DNA of 64,000 nucleotides from Iris pallida (GCA_029216955.1 JANAVB010003400.1:10949654-11013653), one strand, 5' to 3'. Counted from the first letter of the stretch, positions 10,518 to 21,827 are shown. Program-made: numbers and translations. Notes: generated by a model not told the origin, from the letters alone.

Positions 10518-13500
10518 TGTCACGACCCGCTCCCGAATAATCGGACACGAGTCGGACACGTCCAGCCTTCGTCGTTAGATACGATGAAGTAAGCTGTACC
10601 AAACTAGGGAAATCTAACCAGATGAACATGAATAAGTACAAATCACAACATCTATAAACGAATCCCAGAATCAAAGTACATGTCTAAGAGTTATTACATT
10701 CATCCAGCTAAAATAAAGTCTGACTGTCTCAAGTACTAACAAAATATAAACTGCTAAGGTAATGCACTAGGCTTCCTCGGCCTCTAAGTCCAGAGCAACT
10801 CCAGCTGGCTCTACTGCGTCGACAGGCTCTCGGCCAAGTATGTATCACACAAAGCCTCCATCTCACCTGCAACATATCCTAGTCAGGAGCGGAGCAAAGT
10901 ACAGTTCTAGAAAATGAACAAGAACATCATGATATGGAAATGAGTACAGGAGACATGAATATGAAAAATAGGAAATGAACAGGAAAGTACAGGAATGTAC
11001 GTACAGAAAATAAAGTACAGGAATGTAACTATGAACATGCAGTACAAGACATGACATGTGTACAATGTTTGAAATACAACTAGCCTATGTGACCGACTAG
11101 GGTGAGTACATGAGCATGTACAGGAGTACATGAATATCGATACGGCTTAGGGCCCGCGTGCACGATGCGAGGCCTAAGCTATCTACATGAATATAGTAAC
11201 CGAATTTGGTCACATAGCTAGTGTATTTCTCCACCCGACACAAGTAAGTACAAGAACAGGAAAGTACATGGGTGCAAGATATCGTGTCATGACGTGTCAC
11301 AAAAAAAGTACAAGATATGTAAATATACAAAAACCATAAAAATGCACTTGCCTTGCTCTGGAAAAGTACGGGTAATGATCGGGGCTAGATGTCCTCATGT
11401 TTCAAATGATTTACAAGTTGATTAATTTCTAATTTATGACAATTAATAGTTCACAGGCTAAAACTCTCTTTCTTATTAACATTCATGTACTACTGTTAAA
11501 CCCAACTCGAACTGCAATCTTTAATTTGCAACACTCAACATCACAAAGTCTGAAAAGGTCCAACATCAATTCAGAATCATAAAATAATAGTCTAGCAACT
11601 ACTACAAAAATGAAAGAAATTATCCATTCTTGATAACTCAGCACTTCTCCATAATTAGTAAAGAAAATATCCCAAATGCTACTACTCCCTTCTACCAGCA
11701 TAAGGACACCCCAAGTCCTTCCCTTAAATCAAATGGTCGACCAGAACTGTAAACTTACCAACATGACTTAACAAGAACATACCAACATCAAATTATGTTT
11801 TAATAAACATGCAGTACTTCAACTCCCATAAAATTAGGTACAACTTTCCCAAGCAATTCAGTAGCCTGCTACTTCACTAAGAGCTAAATAGCCCAAACCC
11901 TCTACTGGCTGATGGTCCCCAACTTTTCATATATTAGAGAAACATAAACTGATTCATTCAAAATTTAGCAACTCACACATAAAAGATTTATTCAAACTTT
12001 TATAATACACAACTCATTAATCACAAATTCTAAAGTCAAAATCTTAAAATAATAATTGTACAGGAAATCAGAGTATAACTCATCAATTGGCAGCCCCTCA
12101 ATCGCCACCCCAAAAATGGACACTGCTACAAACTTCTGCAATTTCTTGGGTAGGAACATGGTCGACTTCTTGGTCTCCACTCTGGACACACACTCCATAT
12201 GACAGCTAGAACCAACACCCACTATCCATCGCTTTTGCAATACAGGTACCACCATAGATACGAACTCGACCCTCCCCCGGACACAAAATATGACACATAA
12301 AAGAAAATACAAACATACTTAGAGTTACGATCAGAACAACTAAGAAATCAAGGAGATAAGAAGAAGTTTACCTTGAATGCAAATCTAAAACCAAGAATCA
12401 CACAAGGTGTTCGACTCTTCTACACGTACCAGACACGATCAACAGCCTATTGCCAACAACGAATTGATAAGGGTTCAATAAAACCACTCGATTGCCACAA
12501 CTCAAAAATTCCAAAAGATTTAGTCCGATACTAATAATTTGCAATTCACAGACGCAAAATCGAAGTAACTCTTACCGAGCTGATGTGATTAATTGAATCA
12601 CAGATTCTTGGATTTAACCAATCAATTCAGACAACAGTCCTAAAATTATCAAACACAAGGTGAAAGGAATCGATCAGGATCTAATGATTCAACTGCTGTA
12701 ATTTAGCAAAGCAGTATCGTCTCACCAATAATACGAGTTGGAATGATGGAGAAATTGACTGATCAATTACAAAATTCTCCTCGACAGTTTCAAATCCAAA
12801 CAGGGAAGCAAAAATAATCAAAATCGATAAATCCAAACCGTCATCAAGAATGTTTAGATTCACAAGGTATAAATACTTACTGGAGGTAAGCTTGCTCGTC
12901 AAACTAGTCGAGCATCGATACCGCTGTCGAAAAAGAGGATCGATCTAGCTCAACAGTAAATCGATGAAACAACCTCGTTCGATCCGTTCAGTAGATTGAA
13001 GAAAGAACTGTAAAATTCATCCATAACGAGAAATTGCTAAATCGATTGATTTAAAAGTAAGCAGAAACTCGAAATTGGTTCGAATGTTGATCGACTTAAT
13101 GCTGTGGTGACGATCACTGGAGAAAGTAGTGATCCGCGGAGGAGGACATGATCAACGTCGGAGAAACTCGAAGAAGTAGTCATTCCACGGAGGAATTTGG
13201 TCGGAGAAGCTTGAAGGAGAACGAAGTGGCTCTGGGAAGAATCGTCCGACCAATCCCGAGAACAGAGCCCCATCGGAGAAGAGGCTGACTCAGCCGACGA
13301 GTTTGAAAGCCACCGCCGTCGCCATCGTTGACACCACTGGGAGCTAGGGTTAGCTCACTGAAGAATTGGGAAAATGGGGAGAGCTCTTCAAATGTTTAGA
13401 GATTAAAATGAGAATGAAGGACTCACTCTCTCTCTATTAGCTACTTTAATAAACTCACAATTTTTACAATCCTTCCACTAAAGGCACATTTATATCTACC

Positions 13501-13751
13501 CCCTCCCCCTTTTCACTAATTACACAATCAGTCCAAAAATCTGTTAGAAAAGTGGTTATAAGTTGTTAGGGAGTGGGGACCACTCCAAATAGATTTGAAA
13601 ATTAGTTATTTGCCAAAATTCAAATCTTCCTCCAAAGTAATCATGAAATATTTATTTGAAAATATTTAATCAAAAACTATTATTATTTGAAATGATTTTA
13701 AAATCAAACTTATTATTAAAAAATTTCTCAAAATAGGGTGGTCGAGTTACA
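10518..13751 (-). repeat. 5' LTR of element B
   Basis: 3,234 bp. Inner end TGTCACGACCCG, outer end GTTACA (minus TGTAAC). The inner end matches solo LTR G (32857) and the gag-only element (60843), so they share an LTR subfamily. The sequence is non-coding; runs of TACAGGAATGTA-type motifs near 10980-11050 explain open frames there. No gene seen. Confidence 0.8.
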
Positions 13752-14140
13752 TTTAGCATAAAAAAATCAAAATGATGCTTCATCTCTCTACCACAAATTA
13801 CTACTGGACAAAGTCTATAATACTGCTTACAAGTACTATTTCTCCCCCCAGTGAGGATTCTAATGTTCTTCGATAGTGGTGTAGTGGTAATACTGTGTCT
13901 AGGTGCAAAACTTGTGGCTATGAATGAGTGTGTGGCTCTAGTGTCAAATAACGTAATAGCAGAAAATGTAGAAACTAAAATCATACCTGCTATGACTTCC
14001 CCTTCTGGTTCAGCATCCTCTACTGTCAAGGAGAAAGCCTATCCGTACTTCTGACCGGGGTCCTAGGCTCTGGCCCTGTCAAACTGTACTGAACGAGGAG
14101 GTAATGGTGGACGAGGTGCTCCTACTGCTGGTGCCATAAG
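13752..14140 (-). pseudogene. Element E protease/gag junction fragment
   Basis: Minus-strand frame with EGEVIAGMILVSTFSAITLF followed by DTRATHSF, a retropepsin active site in which the usual DSG/DTG glycine is Arg. It continues to GREMKHHFDFFMLN and is cut there by the outer end of element B. Upstream it contains a Pro-rich linker with two stops and joins in frame, across solo LTR F, to the E fragment at 21828-21896. Old and clearly inactive. Confidence 0.8.
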
Positions 14141-14568
14141 TATTTTGGGTGTTTTTTTATTTTTTTTTATTTTTTAATTCTTAATTATTTATTTTAAATA
14201 TTGTGCTTCAAAAATAAAAAAATTCTTTAATTTCTATAGAAAGGAAGTCACAAGTATTTTTGAATATTAAAAATGTTTGCCAATTATTTTAAAATAAAGA
14301 TTTTGAATTTATGTAAATATACTTTACTTTACTTAGATAGCATCGAATATTATTTAAATTATTTGAAGATACTAAATATTATTTAAAAATTATTTGTGTG
14401 AGCGATTATTAATTAGATTTATCTAGTTTTAAATTTATTGATTTAAATTTTCTAGTAAGTCAAATATGGCTTAAATTATATTGATAATAGTAAATGTTAA
14501 TTTGAACTATTATTCAATATTTGATTAAGATTACATTGATTTAAATTTTACTTGCTTTTGAATTATTG

Positions 14569-14596
14569 CACTACTAAAATATCATCAAATAGCGAC
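14569..14596 (+). repeat. Left terminal inverted repeat of the CACTA element
   Basis: 28 bp beginning CACTACTAAAATATC; pairs with 19522-19549 with a single mismatch at base 7. Confidence 0.95.
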
Positions 14597-14792
14597 GTAT
14601 ATTAGCGACGGCAAGAAAATACGTCGCCAGTAGCGACACCTATATAAGCACGTCGCAGAACGTCGCTCACCAGCGACGTTCTGCGACATCAGTTTTTTAC
14701 ATCGCTGAATAGCGACGTTCCGCGACATAATATAAATATATGTCGCCACAGTGCGACGTTTAGCGACGTCATAAAGTGACGTCGCTAATTTA
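14590..14792. repeat. Left subterminal repeats (AGCGACGT type)
   Basis: Many copies of GCGACG/CGTCGC in both orientations (for example TTAGCGACGG and ACGTCGCTAA). Arrays like this bind the small accessory transposase protein in known CACTA systems; binding here is inferred. Confidence 0.85.
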
Positions 14793-14799
14793 TTTTACT

Positions 14800-15035
14800 T
14801 AGGGCACGCCGCTGCCTTCTTTCCCCCCACTCTCACTCGAAAATCCCAAAATTCTCATTTTCTCCCGCCCCCAACTCCCCCGGCGACTCCCTCCCCCTCT
14901 GCGACTCCCTCCCACCTCCGGCGACCCTCTCCCCCCCGGCGACTCCCTCCCCCTCCGGCGAGCTCCTCCTCCTCGAGATCCTCTCCTCCTCGAGCTCCTC
15001 CTCCCCCAATCCGAGCTCCTCCTCCTCTTCCTCAG
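14800..15035 (+). promoter_or_regulatory. Leader-like exon of the CACTA gene with splice donor
   Basis: Pyrimidine- and C-rich sequence (CTCCCTCCCCCTCCGGCGA type) typical of plant 5' leaders, ending CTCAG|GTAAACCC at 15035/15036, a good splice donor. A matching acceptor (TTACCAG) sits directly before the ATG at 15908. No clear TATA box found. Confidence 0.5.
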
Positions 15036-15079
15036 GTAAACCCTAACCTAACTCCTCTCTTTCCTCCTCCTCCTCTCCC

Positions 15080-15150
15080 ACGGACACACACACACACGGA
15101 CACGGACACACACACAGACACAGACACACACACATACATACACGGACACT

Positions 15151-15193
<43 letters not shown>

Positions 15194-15356
15194 ACAGACA
15201 CACATACACACATGGACACGGACACTGACACACACACACACACACACATACACACACGGACACGGACACTGACACACACACACACATACACACACGGATA
15301 CTGACACACACACACAGACACAGACACAGACACATGCACACACACACATACACAGA
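15080..15356. repeat. CA/GACA microsatellite
   Basis: Long run of ACACAC interrupted by GGACACGG, GACACTG and ATACAC units. Lies in the putative intron 15036-15907. Open frames across it (Cys-Val repeats on the minus strand) are artefacts. Confidence 0.97.
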
Positions 15357-15907
15357 TTTATTCCTAGTTTAAGTGGTTTAAATTGTGATTTAAATGCTAG
15401 ATTTGATTCCTAGACATGTTTTTAATATACGTTAGTTGATATTTACATTGAGAATGGGTCGTGAAAGGGAGTGTTTTTAATCTATGTTAGTTGATATTTA
15501 CATTGAGAATGCTTTTAATCTATGTTACTTCAATTCCAATTTTTTTGGATTTCTAATTGTTGTTCAGTTATCATTGGTTGTAACACATGTGTTAGTACCT
15601 GTTAATTCGTTTTTTTCATTTCTGATTAGGCTTGTGATTTGAGAATAAGATATTGGACATGGCGTTTCCTTTGGTGAATTGTGTCTTATTATAGACAACA
15701 AGGGTTTCCTATTTTTAAAGGTAACATGGCAACATGTGTAAGGGAACATATAGGTGTGTGTTTGTGTTTGAAAGGGAGTGTCACAAGAGTAAGGCGTGAG
15801 CATGTGTTAGTATTTTGAGCTGTGAGAGTGTTTGTTCTATTGAGGTTAGTACCAACTGTATTTTGAGCTATTACATTCTTTTACATTCTGTTACATATAC
15901 TTACCAG

Positions 15908-16180
15908 ATGGCACCCATGACCCGAGGAGCGGCATGTCGTTTGAAGAAAACAGTGAATGCTGAGGTGGCTCCTCCTACAGTTGAGGAGGAAGTGGCACCG
16001 GTTGCTAGTGAGACCGGGAGTTCTATTCATCCAGCACCGGTAGCTAGTGAGACCGAGAGTTCTCTTGATGCAGTCCTGGCAAGGGACGACATCTCTCCTC
16101 ACGCCAAAAATCTTGCTTTTTCGAGGTGGTTGCGTGAATGTATCACTGAGCGTTTGCGTGAGCAGCGTGGTTCTCATTAG
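15908..16180 (+). CDS. Small CACTA-borne ORF of unknown function
   Basis: A 90-residue frame starting MAPMTRGAACRLKKTVNAEV. I chose this ATG because it follows immediately after a splice acceptor (TTACCAG|ATG) matching the donor at 15036; an upstream in-frame ATG at 15815 would lie in the intron. The protein has a basic start, an acidic middle with an imperfect internal repeat (APVASETGSS and APVASETESS), and a C-terminal helix-like part (AFSRWLRECITERLREQRGS). No catalytic motif or membrane segment is visible. It could be the N-terminal exon of a CACTA accessory protein cut short by internal deletion, or unrelated cargo. Translation is unproven. Confidence 0.5.
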   Translation: MAPMTRGAACRLKKTVNAEVAPPTVEEEVAPVASETGSSIHPAPVASETESSLDAVLARDDISPHAKNLAFSRWLRECITERLREQRGSH

Positions 16181-16413
16181 CTATTAGTACTTATTTGTAT
16201 TGGACTATTTTTATTGGGTTGTTTTTGTTTTAGACTATTTGTATTGGACTACATATATGAATTAGAACTGTGTCAATCTCTGGATTATATTGGACTACGA
16301 CATGGTGATCAGGACATAGTCCTTGCAGCCATTCGACTGGCGAGGCAGAAACTATGTATCCGTAGATAAAGTCGACTGTCCTCCGACCCTCGTCCCTCGG
16401 CAATGATGATACG

Positions 16414-17066
16414 ACAACCCAACCGGAGAGGATACTCTGAGAGATCCATCTGAGAGGGACGTATACTCTGAGAGATCACCTTTACAAGAATTATATCAGT
16501 AGTGGGATCGAGTGTTGGAGGAGATACTATCAAAGTATACGTCCTACTCAGATTGGTCTCTCACCGTTACTATTTTTTCCTAACAGCATGGTGGATGTGC
16601 TCCGTCCACAGATTCTTTCTCCGAGCCAAAACTTTGTTCCGGAGATCAAGTGGACATCTTTGGTGTAGAGCTCGAGCGAGTGAGAGGTTCCTGACAGCAT
16701 GGTGGCCTCCTTTGTTAAAGTATCCGTGCTCATCCCACATTGGTTGTGGGACGAGCACAGATACTTTAACAAAGGAGACCACCATGCTGTCAGGAACCTC
16801 TCACTCGAGCTCTACACCAAGGATGTCCATTTGAGCTCCGGGACAAAGTTTTGGCTCGGAGCAAGAATCTGTGGACGGAGCACATCCACCATGCTGTCAG
16901 GAAAAAATAGTAACGGTGAGAGACCCATCTGAGTAGGACGTATACTCTGATAGTATCTCCTCCAACACTCGATCCCACTACTTATATAATTCTTGTAAAT
17001 GTGATCTCTTAGAGTATACGTCCCTCTCAGATGGATCTCTCAGTGTATCCTCTCCGGTAGGGTTGT
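16414..17066. repeat. IR1: 0.65-kb near-perfect inverted repeat
   Basis: Left arm 16414-16739 and right arm 16745-17066 are reverse complements with scattered mismatches, around a 5-nt centre TTGGT. RNA across it would fold into a hairpin of about 320 bp. A direct repeat containing GGTGATCAGGACATAGTCC flanks it (about 16301 and 17248). Source unknown; mirrored frames in both arms are not evidence of genes. Confidence 0.93.
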
Positions 17067-17099
17067 GTTCTGAGCCATCCGTTCTCACAGAGGGTCCTA

Positions 17100-17212
17100 T
17101 TTTGGATTCTATATTTTGTATTTTGGTTTCTGTATTTTGTATTTTGGTTTCTGTATTTTATATTTTGTATTTTGGATTCTGTATTTTGTATTTTGGTTTC
17201 TGTATTTTGGCT
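17100..17212 (+). repeat. TTTTGTATTTTGG-type short tandem repeat
   Basis: Repeated units of TTTGTATTTTGGTTTCTG between IR1 and IR2. Low complexity; nothing else seen here. Confidence 0.8.
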
Positions 17213-17393
17213 CCAGCTCCATTTGCATTAATCTACGGTACGACATGGTGATCAGGACATAGTCCCTGCAGCCATTCGACTGGCGAGGTAGAAACTATGA
17301 TGATACGACAACCTATCACAAAGTTGACTGTCCTCCGACCCTCATCCCTCGGCAATGATGATACGACAACCTATCAGAATCCTCGACTCTCTT

Positions 17394-18026
17394 TCACTTC
17401 TTGGATATTGACCCAGCTTCCAATCTTTTATTTCCTTCCGGGTCCACTCTACTCCCAATCTCTTCCTCTTTTATACACGGATCTACAGAATCAATACCGT
17501 CCAAGGAAGGCAAAACTGAATCAAGGCATAACGGGCTGCTCAGCGTGCCCAGCTTCTTCAAATTCTCGTTGGCTGCAGAGTCGAAATGGGGACGGGTCCT
17601 CTTTGCCGGAAGACGCTGATTCAGTTTTGCCTTCTCCTCTCCTCCACCATGGCTCTGGACCCATCTGCTCGTCCCTGCTTCCATTCTTCTTATTTGACTC
17701 TCTCAGCCACACATGATATCCAGCTCAAGTGTAGAGTCGAGGGAGAAGAAGTGGACAGGAATAGGAGGGAGAAGCAGCATAGCCGACGGCATGACCCGGA
17801 GGAAGTACAGAGGTTTCTTCAACATACGTAGGAGAACTATAAGGATATATCGGTAACAATATGTCATCTTGTCAAAGACCTTTAATGTGACAACCATGTT
17901 ACCGCGGTATCGGAAGACTAACATGTCATAATTTTCTAAGCCGTGTGTTTTGACATAATCATCCCAACTCTTTCCTCCTATGTCGTAATCTCGCATTATT
18001 ACATAGAACTGAAATCCGGTTGGCAG
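17394..18026 (-). pseudogene. B3 DNA-binding domain gene fragment (loop plus left arm)
   Basis: Minus-strand frame from the loop into the left arm reads LPTGFQFYVIMRDYDIGGKS, then WDDYVKTHGLENYDMLVFRY and RGNMVVTLKVFD. The pattern of Trp, VKxHGLxxxDxLVFRYxGN and VxVFD is that of the second half of a plant B3 domain of the REM type; the assignment is from family knowledge. Further on, in other frames, there is linker-like coding sequence (SGKEDPSPF; CIKEEEIGSRVDPEG; a basic KKxKRVED stretch). Frames shift and a stop occurs, so this is a fragment, not a working transcription factor. It is probably a host gene piece captured by the transposon. The first half of the domain is missing. Confidence 0.6.
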
Positions 18027-18674
18027 GATTATGTCAAAACACACGGCTTATAAAATTATGACATGTTAGTCTTCCGACACCGCGGTAACATGGTTGTCAC
18101 ATTAAGGGTCTTTGACAAGGTGATATGTTGTGAAAAGATATATCATTATAGTTCTCCTACGTATGTTGAAGAAAACCTCTGTACTTCCTCCGGGTCATGC
18201 CGCCGGCTGTGCTGCTTCCCCCTCTATTCCTGCCCACCTCTTTTCCCCCGACTCTAAACTTGAGCTGGATATCATGTGTGGCTGAGAGAGTCAAATAAGA
18301 AGAATGGAAGCAGGGACGAGCAGATGGGTCCAGAGCCATGGTGGAGGAGAGGAGAAGGCAAAACTGAATCATCGTCTTCCGGCAAAGAGGACCCGTCCCC
18401 ATTTCGACTCTGCAGCCAGCGAGAATTTGAAGAAGCTGGGCACGCTGAGCAGCCCGTTATGCCTTGATTCAGTTTCGCCTTCCTTGGACGGTATTGATTC
18501 TGTAGATCCGTGTATAAAAGAGGAAGAGATTGGGAGTAGAGTGGACCCGGAAGGAAATGAAAGATTGGAAGCTGGGTCAATATCCAAGAAGCGAAAGAGA
18601 GTCGAGGATTCTGATAGGTTGTCGTATCATCATTGCCGAGGGATGAGGGTCGGAGGACAGTCAACTTTGTGATA
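18027..18674 (+). pseudogene. Inverted second copy of the B3-domain fragment (right arm)
   Basis: Plus-strand copy of the same segment: YDMLVFRHRGNMVVTLRVFD-type end of the B3 domain near 18055-18112, then the linker coding sequence. A 122-residue open frame starts at 18304 (MEAGTSRWVQSHGGGEEKAK) and includes KEEEIGSRVDPEGNERLEAG and a basic KKRKRVED motif resembling a nuclear-localisation stretch. It differs from the left arm at scattered positions (for example FRHRG against FRYRG). No promoter is seen immediately upstream; most likely not translated. Confidence 0.55.
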
Positions 18675-18779
18675 TCTGCGACGGGGATGACAAATATACC
18701 TACGCTGGGTTATAAGCGATGATCTGATATACAAAGGAGATGCTGCCGAAATTTTTAAAAAATATATTGTGTATTTTTG

Positions 18780-19105
18780 TTATGATGTGTCTGTGTTTTA
18801 CAGTGAATGTGAAATGCAGTATTCGGAACCATCGACAGTTTCGATTACTGTTGTATGTGTTATCTTGGATAGAAATAGCAACAGTTCAGGGTACACTTCT
18901 GAGAGTTTCATTTTCACGACCTTCACTTTCTCGGGACGTCGTAAAGGTTCCCGAGAAGGTGAAGGACGTGAAGAGGAAGCTCTGAGAAGTCCACCCTAAA
19001 CTGTTGTTCTTTCTATCCAAGATAAAACATAGAACAGTAAGCGAAACTGTCGATGGTTCGAACACTGCACTTCACACACACTGTAAACACGGACACAAAG
19101 CATAA
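18780..19105. repeat. IR3: 0.33-kb inverted repeat
   Basis: Arms 18780-18936 and 18949-19105 with a 12-nt centre; the innermost pairing is TTCTCGGGA with TCCCGAGAA. More mismatched than IR1 and IR2. Source sequence not recognised. Confidence 0.88.
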
Positions 19106-19132
19106 AAAAATATCAATTTTTTTTTATAATAT

Positions 19133-19521
19133 CTGCGACGTATAGCGACGTTCTGCGACAGACTGCGACAAAAAGTTGACGTCGCTATACGTCGCTAGAT
19201 AGCGACGTTACGTCGCTAAACGTCACTAATGTACGTCGCTAAGCTGCCCACGTGGCTGCCATGCCAGGTCATCATGTATAAAGTTTACAGCGTCGCTAGT
19301 GGTCGCTTTACGTCGCAGTTTTGACGACGTATGTATACGTCGCCGTCTGTCGCTACCTTTGCGACGTCTAGCGACACAGAACGTCACGTCGCTAATAGCG
19401 ACGTTCGGCGACGAAAGTGGCATCTGCGACTTGTCTATAAGCGACGTCCGATTTTCGTCACTAAATACGTCGCAAATTGAATTTAGCGACGTATTTTGGT
19501 TATTTAGCGACGTCTCCTGAT
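19133..19521. repeat. Right subterminal repeats of the CACTA element
   Basis: Dense CGTCGCTA/TAGCGACG copies in both orientations, mirroring those at the left end. Confidence 0.88.
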
Positions 19522-19549
19522 GTCGCTATTTGATGATATTTTGGTAGTG
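19522..19549 (-). repeat. Right terminal inverted repeat of the CACTA element
   Basis: Ends GATATTTTGGTAGTG; followed by target duplication TTG. Confidence 0.95.
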
Positions 19550-21050
19550 TTGGATATTATTGGCACTAATTTGATAATATTAATATTATTATTGATATGA
19601 TCATTAATTAGTATCTTGAACTATTATTGATTATGATTAAGAACTGATTAATCTACTTTAGACATTAAATATTGTTAAATTATTGGTATATGATCATTTG
19701 ATATATTTTGAATCAATTAATGATTTGGATTCAATTAAATTAGTTTGGAATATTTATTTGAATTATTATTGTAACCAAATAATATATTTAGATTTGATTA
19801 TTTAAGTTTTAAATATTTGTTTGATTTAAATTTATTGAAAGATTTGATAATTGGTTTCTTAATCCATATCTATTTATGAAATCTCTATCTATTTAAGGAA
19901 AAAAATTCCCCTTCCAATCTAATCCTAATTTAGTTAAGTAATAGCTACTCATTATATATAGCATATTGAACTTATAAACATTTCTCATCTTTTCCTTTTT
20001 CAAATTTTTCTCTTTTTTTGTACAAAATACTCCAAAATTCTAATGGCCATAACTCCTAATTTCTGTCTCCGTTTGATCTTTTTTTTGAACCGTATTAATG
20101 TTAGCTTCGATAACCTATAATATATTTTAGCAAATTCAAAATATATTTTTCTGTAAAATTATTTGAGTGCCAGTTGTCCAAAAATTGATGCGTCGCACTA
20201 TTTTTTAGATTTCGGGAGTTATCGAACTCGGTTTTGCGATCCGTTTAATTTTTTGGAAAGCTGACATGATGATCTATAAGATTCTTTTTAGAAATTAATT
20301 TTAAAGTTTAAATTTTATTTTAGGCTAATGTATATTTATATAATTTTTTGGTATTTAAAATAAGCTTTTGACCAAAAAAATATTATTGTAATATTTTCTA
20401 CCTAATTAAATTATAGTTTTTTTTCTCTAAAAATGATAATACTAGATTTTCAAAATATTTATCCAAGATTATTTTAACTAATAAAATATAGTTTCAATTA
20501 TTATATATATTTTCTAAATTGGGTTATCCTAAATAAATAAATATATTTTTCTTATTAAGAATTTCCTTTCTAAAAAAATTATATATTAGATTGGATTGAT
20601 TTAGATCGTGACTAATCATATTTCCTATTTTCTCATAAAACTGGACCACTTAATATTGACCTGGCTAGTCGAACTAATCTGGGCATTGTCAGATCGTTGC
20701 ACCACCTCCAAGCAAGTATATCTTGCCTTTTTTACATTATATTACATGCTAGTCATTTTTGTTTCTTCATATATCATGTTTATAACCAGTGTTTTCTGTT
20801 ATTATCAGCTATTTATGTTCTTTTTTCCTTGATACATGTCATTATCTAGTTTCTTTCGTTGATTGTGGATGTGTTCTTTCATATTATGTATACTAGTTTT
20901 ATTGTCTCGTTGAGATATCATTTTTGTTCATGTTTTGACCTTGTAGTTCTTACTATATTTGTTCTCACTTGTACCTTATCGAAAGTCGGATCGTATCGTA
21001 GGACGAGTGCATCATGACTGAACTGCTATTGCTATTTCTAATTTTTTTCA

Positions 21051-21170
21051 ACCTGAGAGTCCACGCAGGGGTGAGGGTTGACTCTTTGTAGCTAACCTGA
21101 GAGTCCATACTAGGGGTGAGAGTTGGTTGTTGTTCAAACCTGAGAGTCCATACTAGGGGTGAGGGTTTGG
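21051..21170. repeat. Three 43-bp tandem units in LTR F
   Basis: Units start AACCTGAGAGTCCA at 21051, 21094 and 21137 and contain AGGGGTGAG. Part of the solo LTR; no coding content. Confidence 0.9.
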
Positions 21171-21827
21171 TTATTCGTTTGACTTCTTGCAATGTGTTCA
21201 CCTAGGAACTTGGCATTTGTTACCTGTTTCCTATTTTCTTTCCAGCATTTCATTTATGCGTAGTTGTTCTTGTCTGCATGTATAGTTTGTTTCTTGATTA
21301 TTTTGTCTCCTTCCTTGGTAGCATGTATCATTGTTACTTAGTCATTTTTGTTTCCTTACTGGTTATATTATGTATATTATTTACTGTTAGAAGGGCATGT
21401 TTTTAAGTATCTTGCTATGTCTCCCGAGGAACTGATGACCTCTTCAGGTATAGACGATCGACAAGATCTCGAGGAGTACGACCTGGACTAGACTCTTCCT
21501 TTGCGGACTATATGGTATTTCCTTTAGACAGTGGACTTGTTATTTTTTATCATCTTTTTTTTTCCATTCTTCACATCTTGGTAGTGGATTTGTCTCCAAC
21601 CGGCAATATACATTCTCTATTTCAATTAATATAATTGATTAGTCATTTCTTTTATTTGCTCTCATGGATGAGAATTAGTATTGCCTGTGACTATTCATGA
21701 GTTGGAGCTTTTATATTACAACTTATGTATGTATATGCAGATCTCATACATTGGGGTAGTCTTTACATACATACAGCTGGCATGTATGTATTCATAGTCC
21801 GATGTATTTTGGGAGTGGGGCATTACA

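Larger units (their letters stand above)
8708..13751 (-). mobile_element. Element B: Ty3/gypsy element, 5' part only in window
   Basis: Minus-strand gag and protease followed to the right by a primer-binding-like block and a 3.2-kb LTR. The 3' part lies beyond element A, outside the window, because A inserted within B's protease. B's outer LTR end (GAGTTACA at 13751) cuts the protease frame of element E, so B inserted into E. Right target flank TTTAG. Confidence 0.85.
17314..18674. repeat. IR2: 1.36-kb inverted repeat carrying a B3-domain gene fragment
   Basis: Left arm 17314-17960 and right arm 18027-18674 are near-perfect reverse complements around a 66-nt loop (17961-18026). Loop and left arm together read as one continuous coding-like fragment on the minus strand, and the right arm is its inverted second copy. 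A transcript from either strand would give a hairpin of about 650 bp. Confidence 0.95.
14569..19549 (+). mobile_element. Non-autonomous CACTA transposon with inverted repeats
   Basis: Ends start CACTACTAAAAT at the left and CACTACCAAAAT (reverse strand) at the right, giving 28-bp terminal inverted repeats with one mismatch. The 3-bp target duplication is TTG (14566-14568 and 19550-19552), as expected of CACTA/En-Spm elements. Dense AGCGACGT-type subterminal repeats lie at both ends. No TNP2-like transposase is recognisable in its 4,981 bp, so it would need one in trans. Cargo, left to right: a GC-rich leader, an intron with a CA repeat, a 90-residue ORF, and inverted repeats IR1, IR2 (B3-domain gene) and IR3. 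Confidence 0.92.
14141..21827 (-). repeat. Solo LTR F, interrupted by a CACTA transposon
   Basis: Flanked by the 5-bp duplication ATAAG (14136-14140 and 21828-21832). Removing the block restores the gag-protease frame of element E. The outer end is GGGGCATTACA (minus TGTAATGCCCC), like the A and D LTRs. The left end reads TATTTTGG rather than TG, probably mutated. Without the CACTA and its duplication the LTR is about 2.7 kb. No internal region is present, so LTR-LTR recombination removed it. The parts outside the CACTA are AT-rich and hold no gene. Confidence 0.82.

Noticed and set aside
15032..15353. Three overlapping minus-strand frames of about 100 residues, rich in Cys and Val
   Set aside because: They are translations of a CA microsatellite in all frames.
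16502..16978. Mirrored open frames in both arms of IR1
   Set aside because: Symmetry comes from the palindrome; no recognised domain in either direction.
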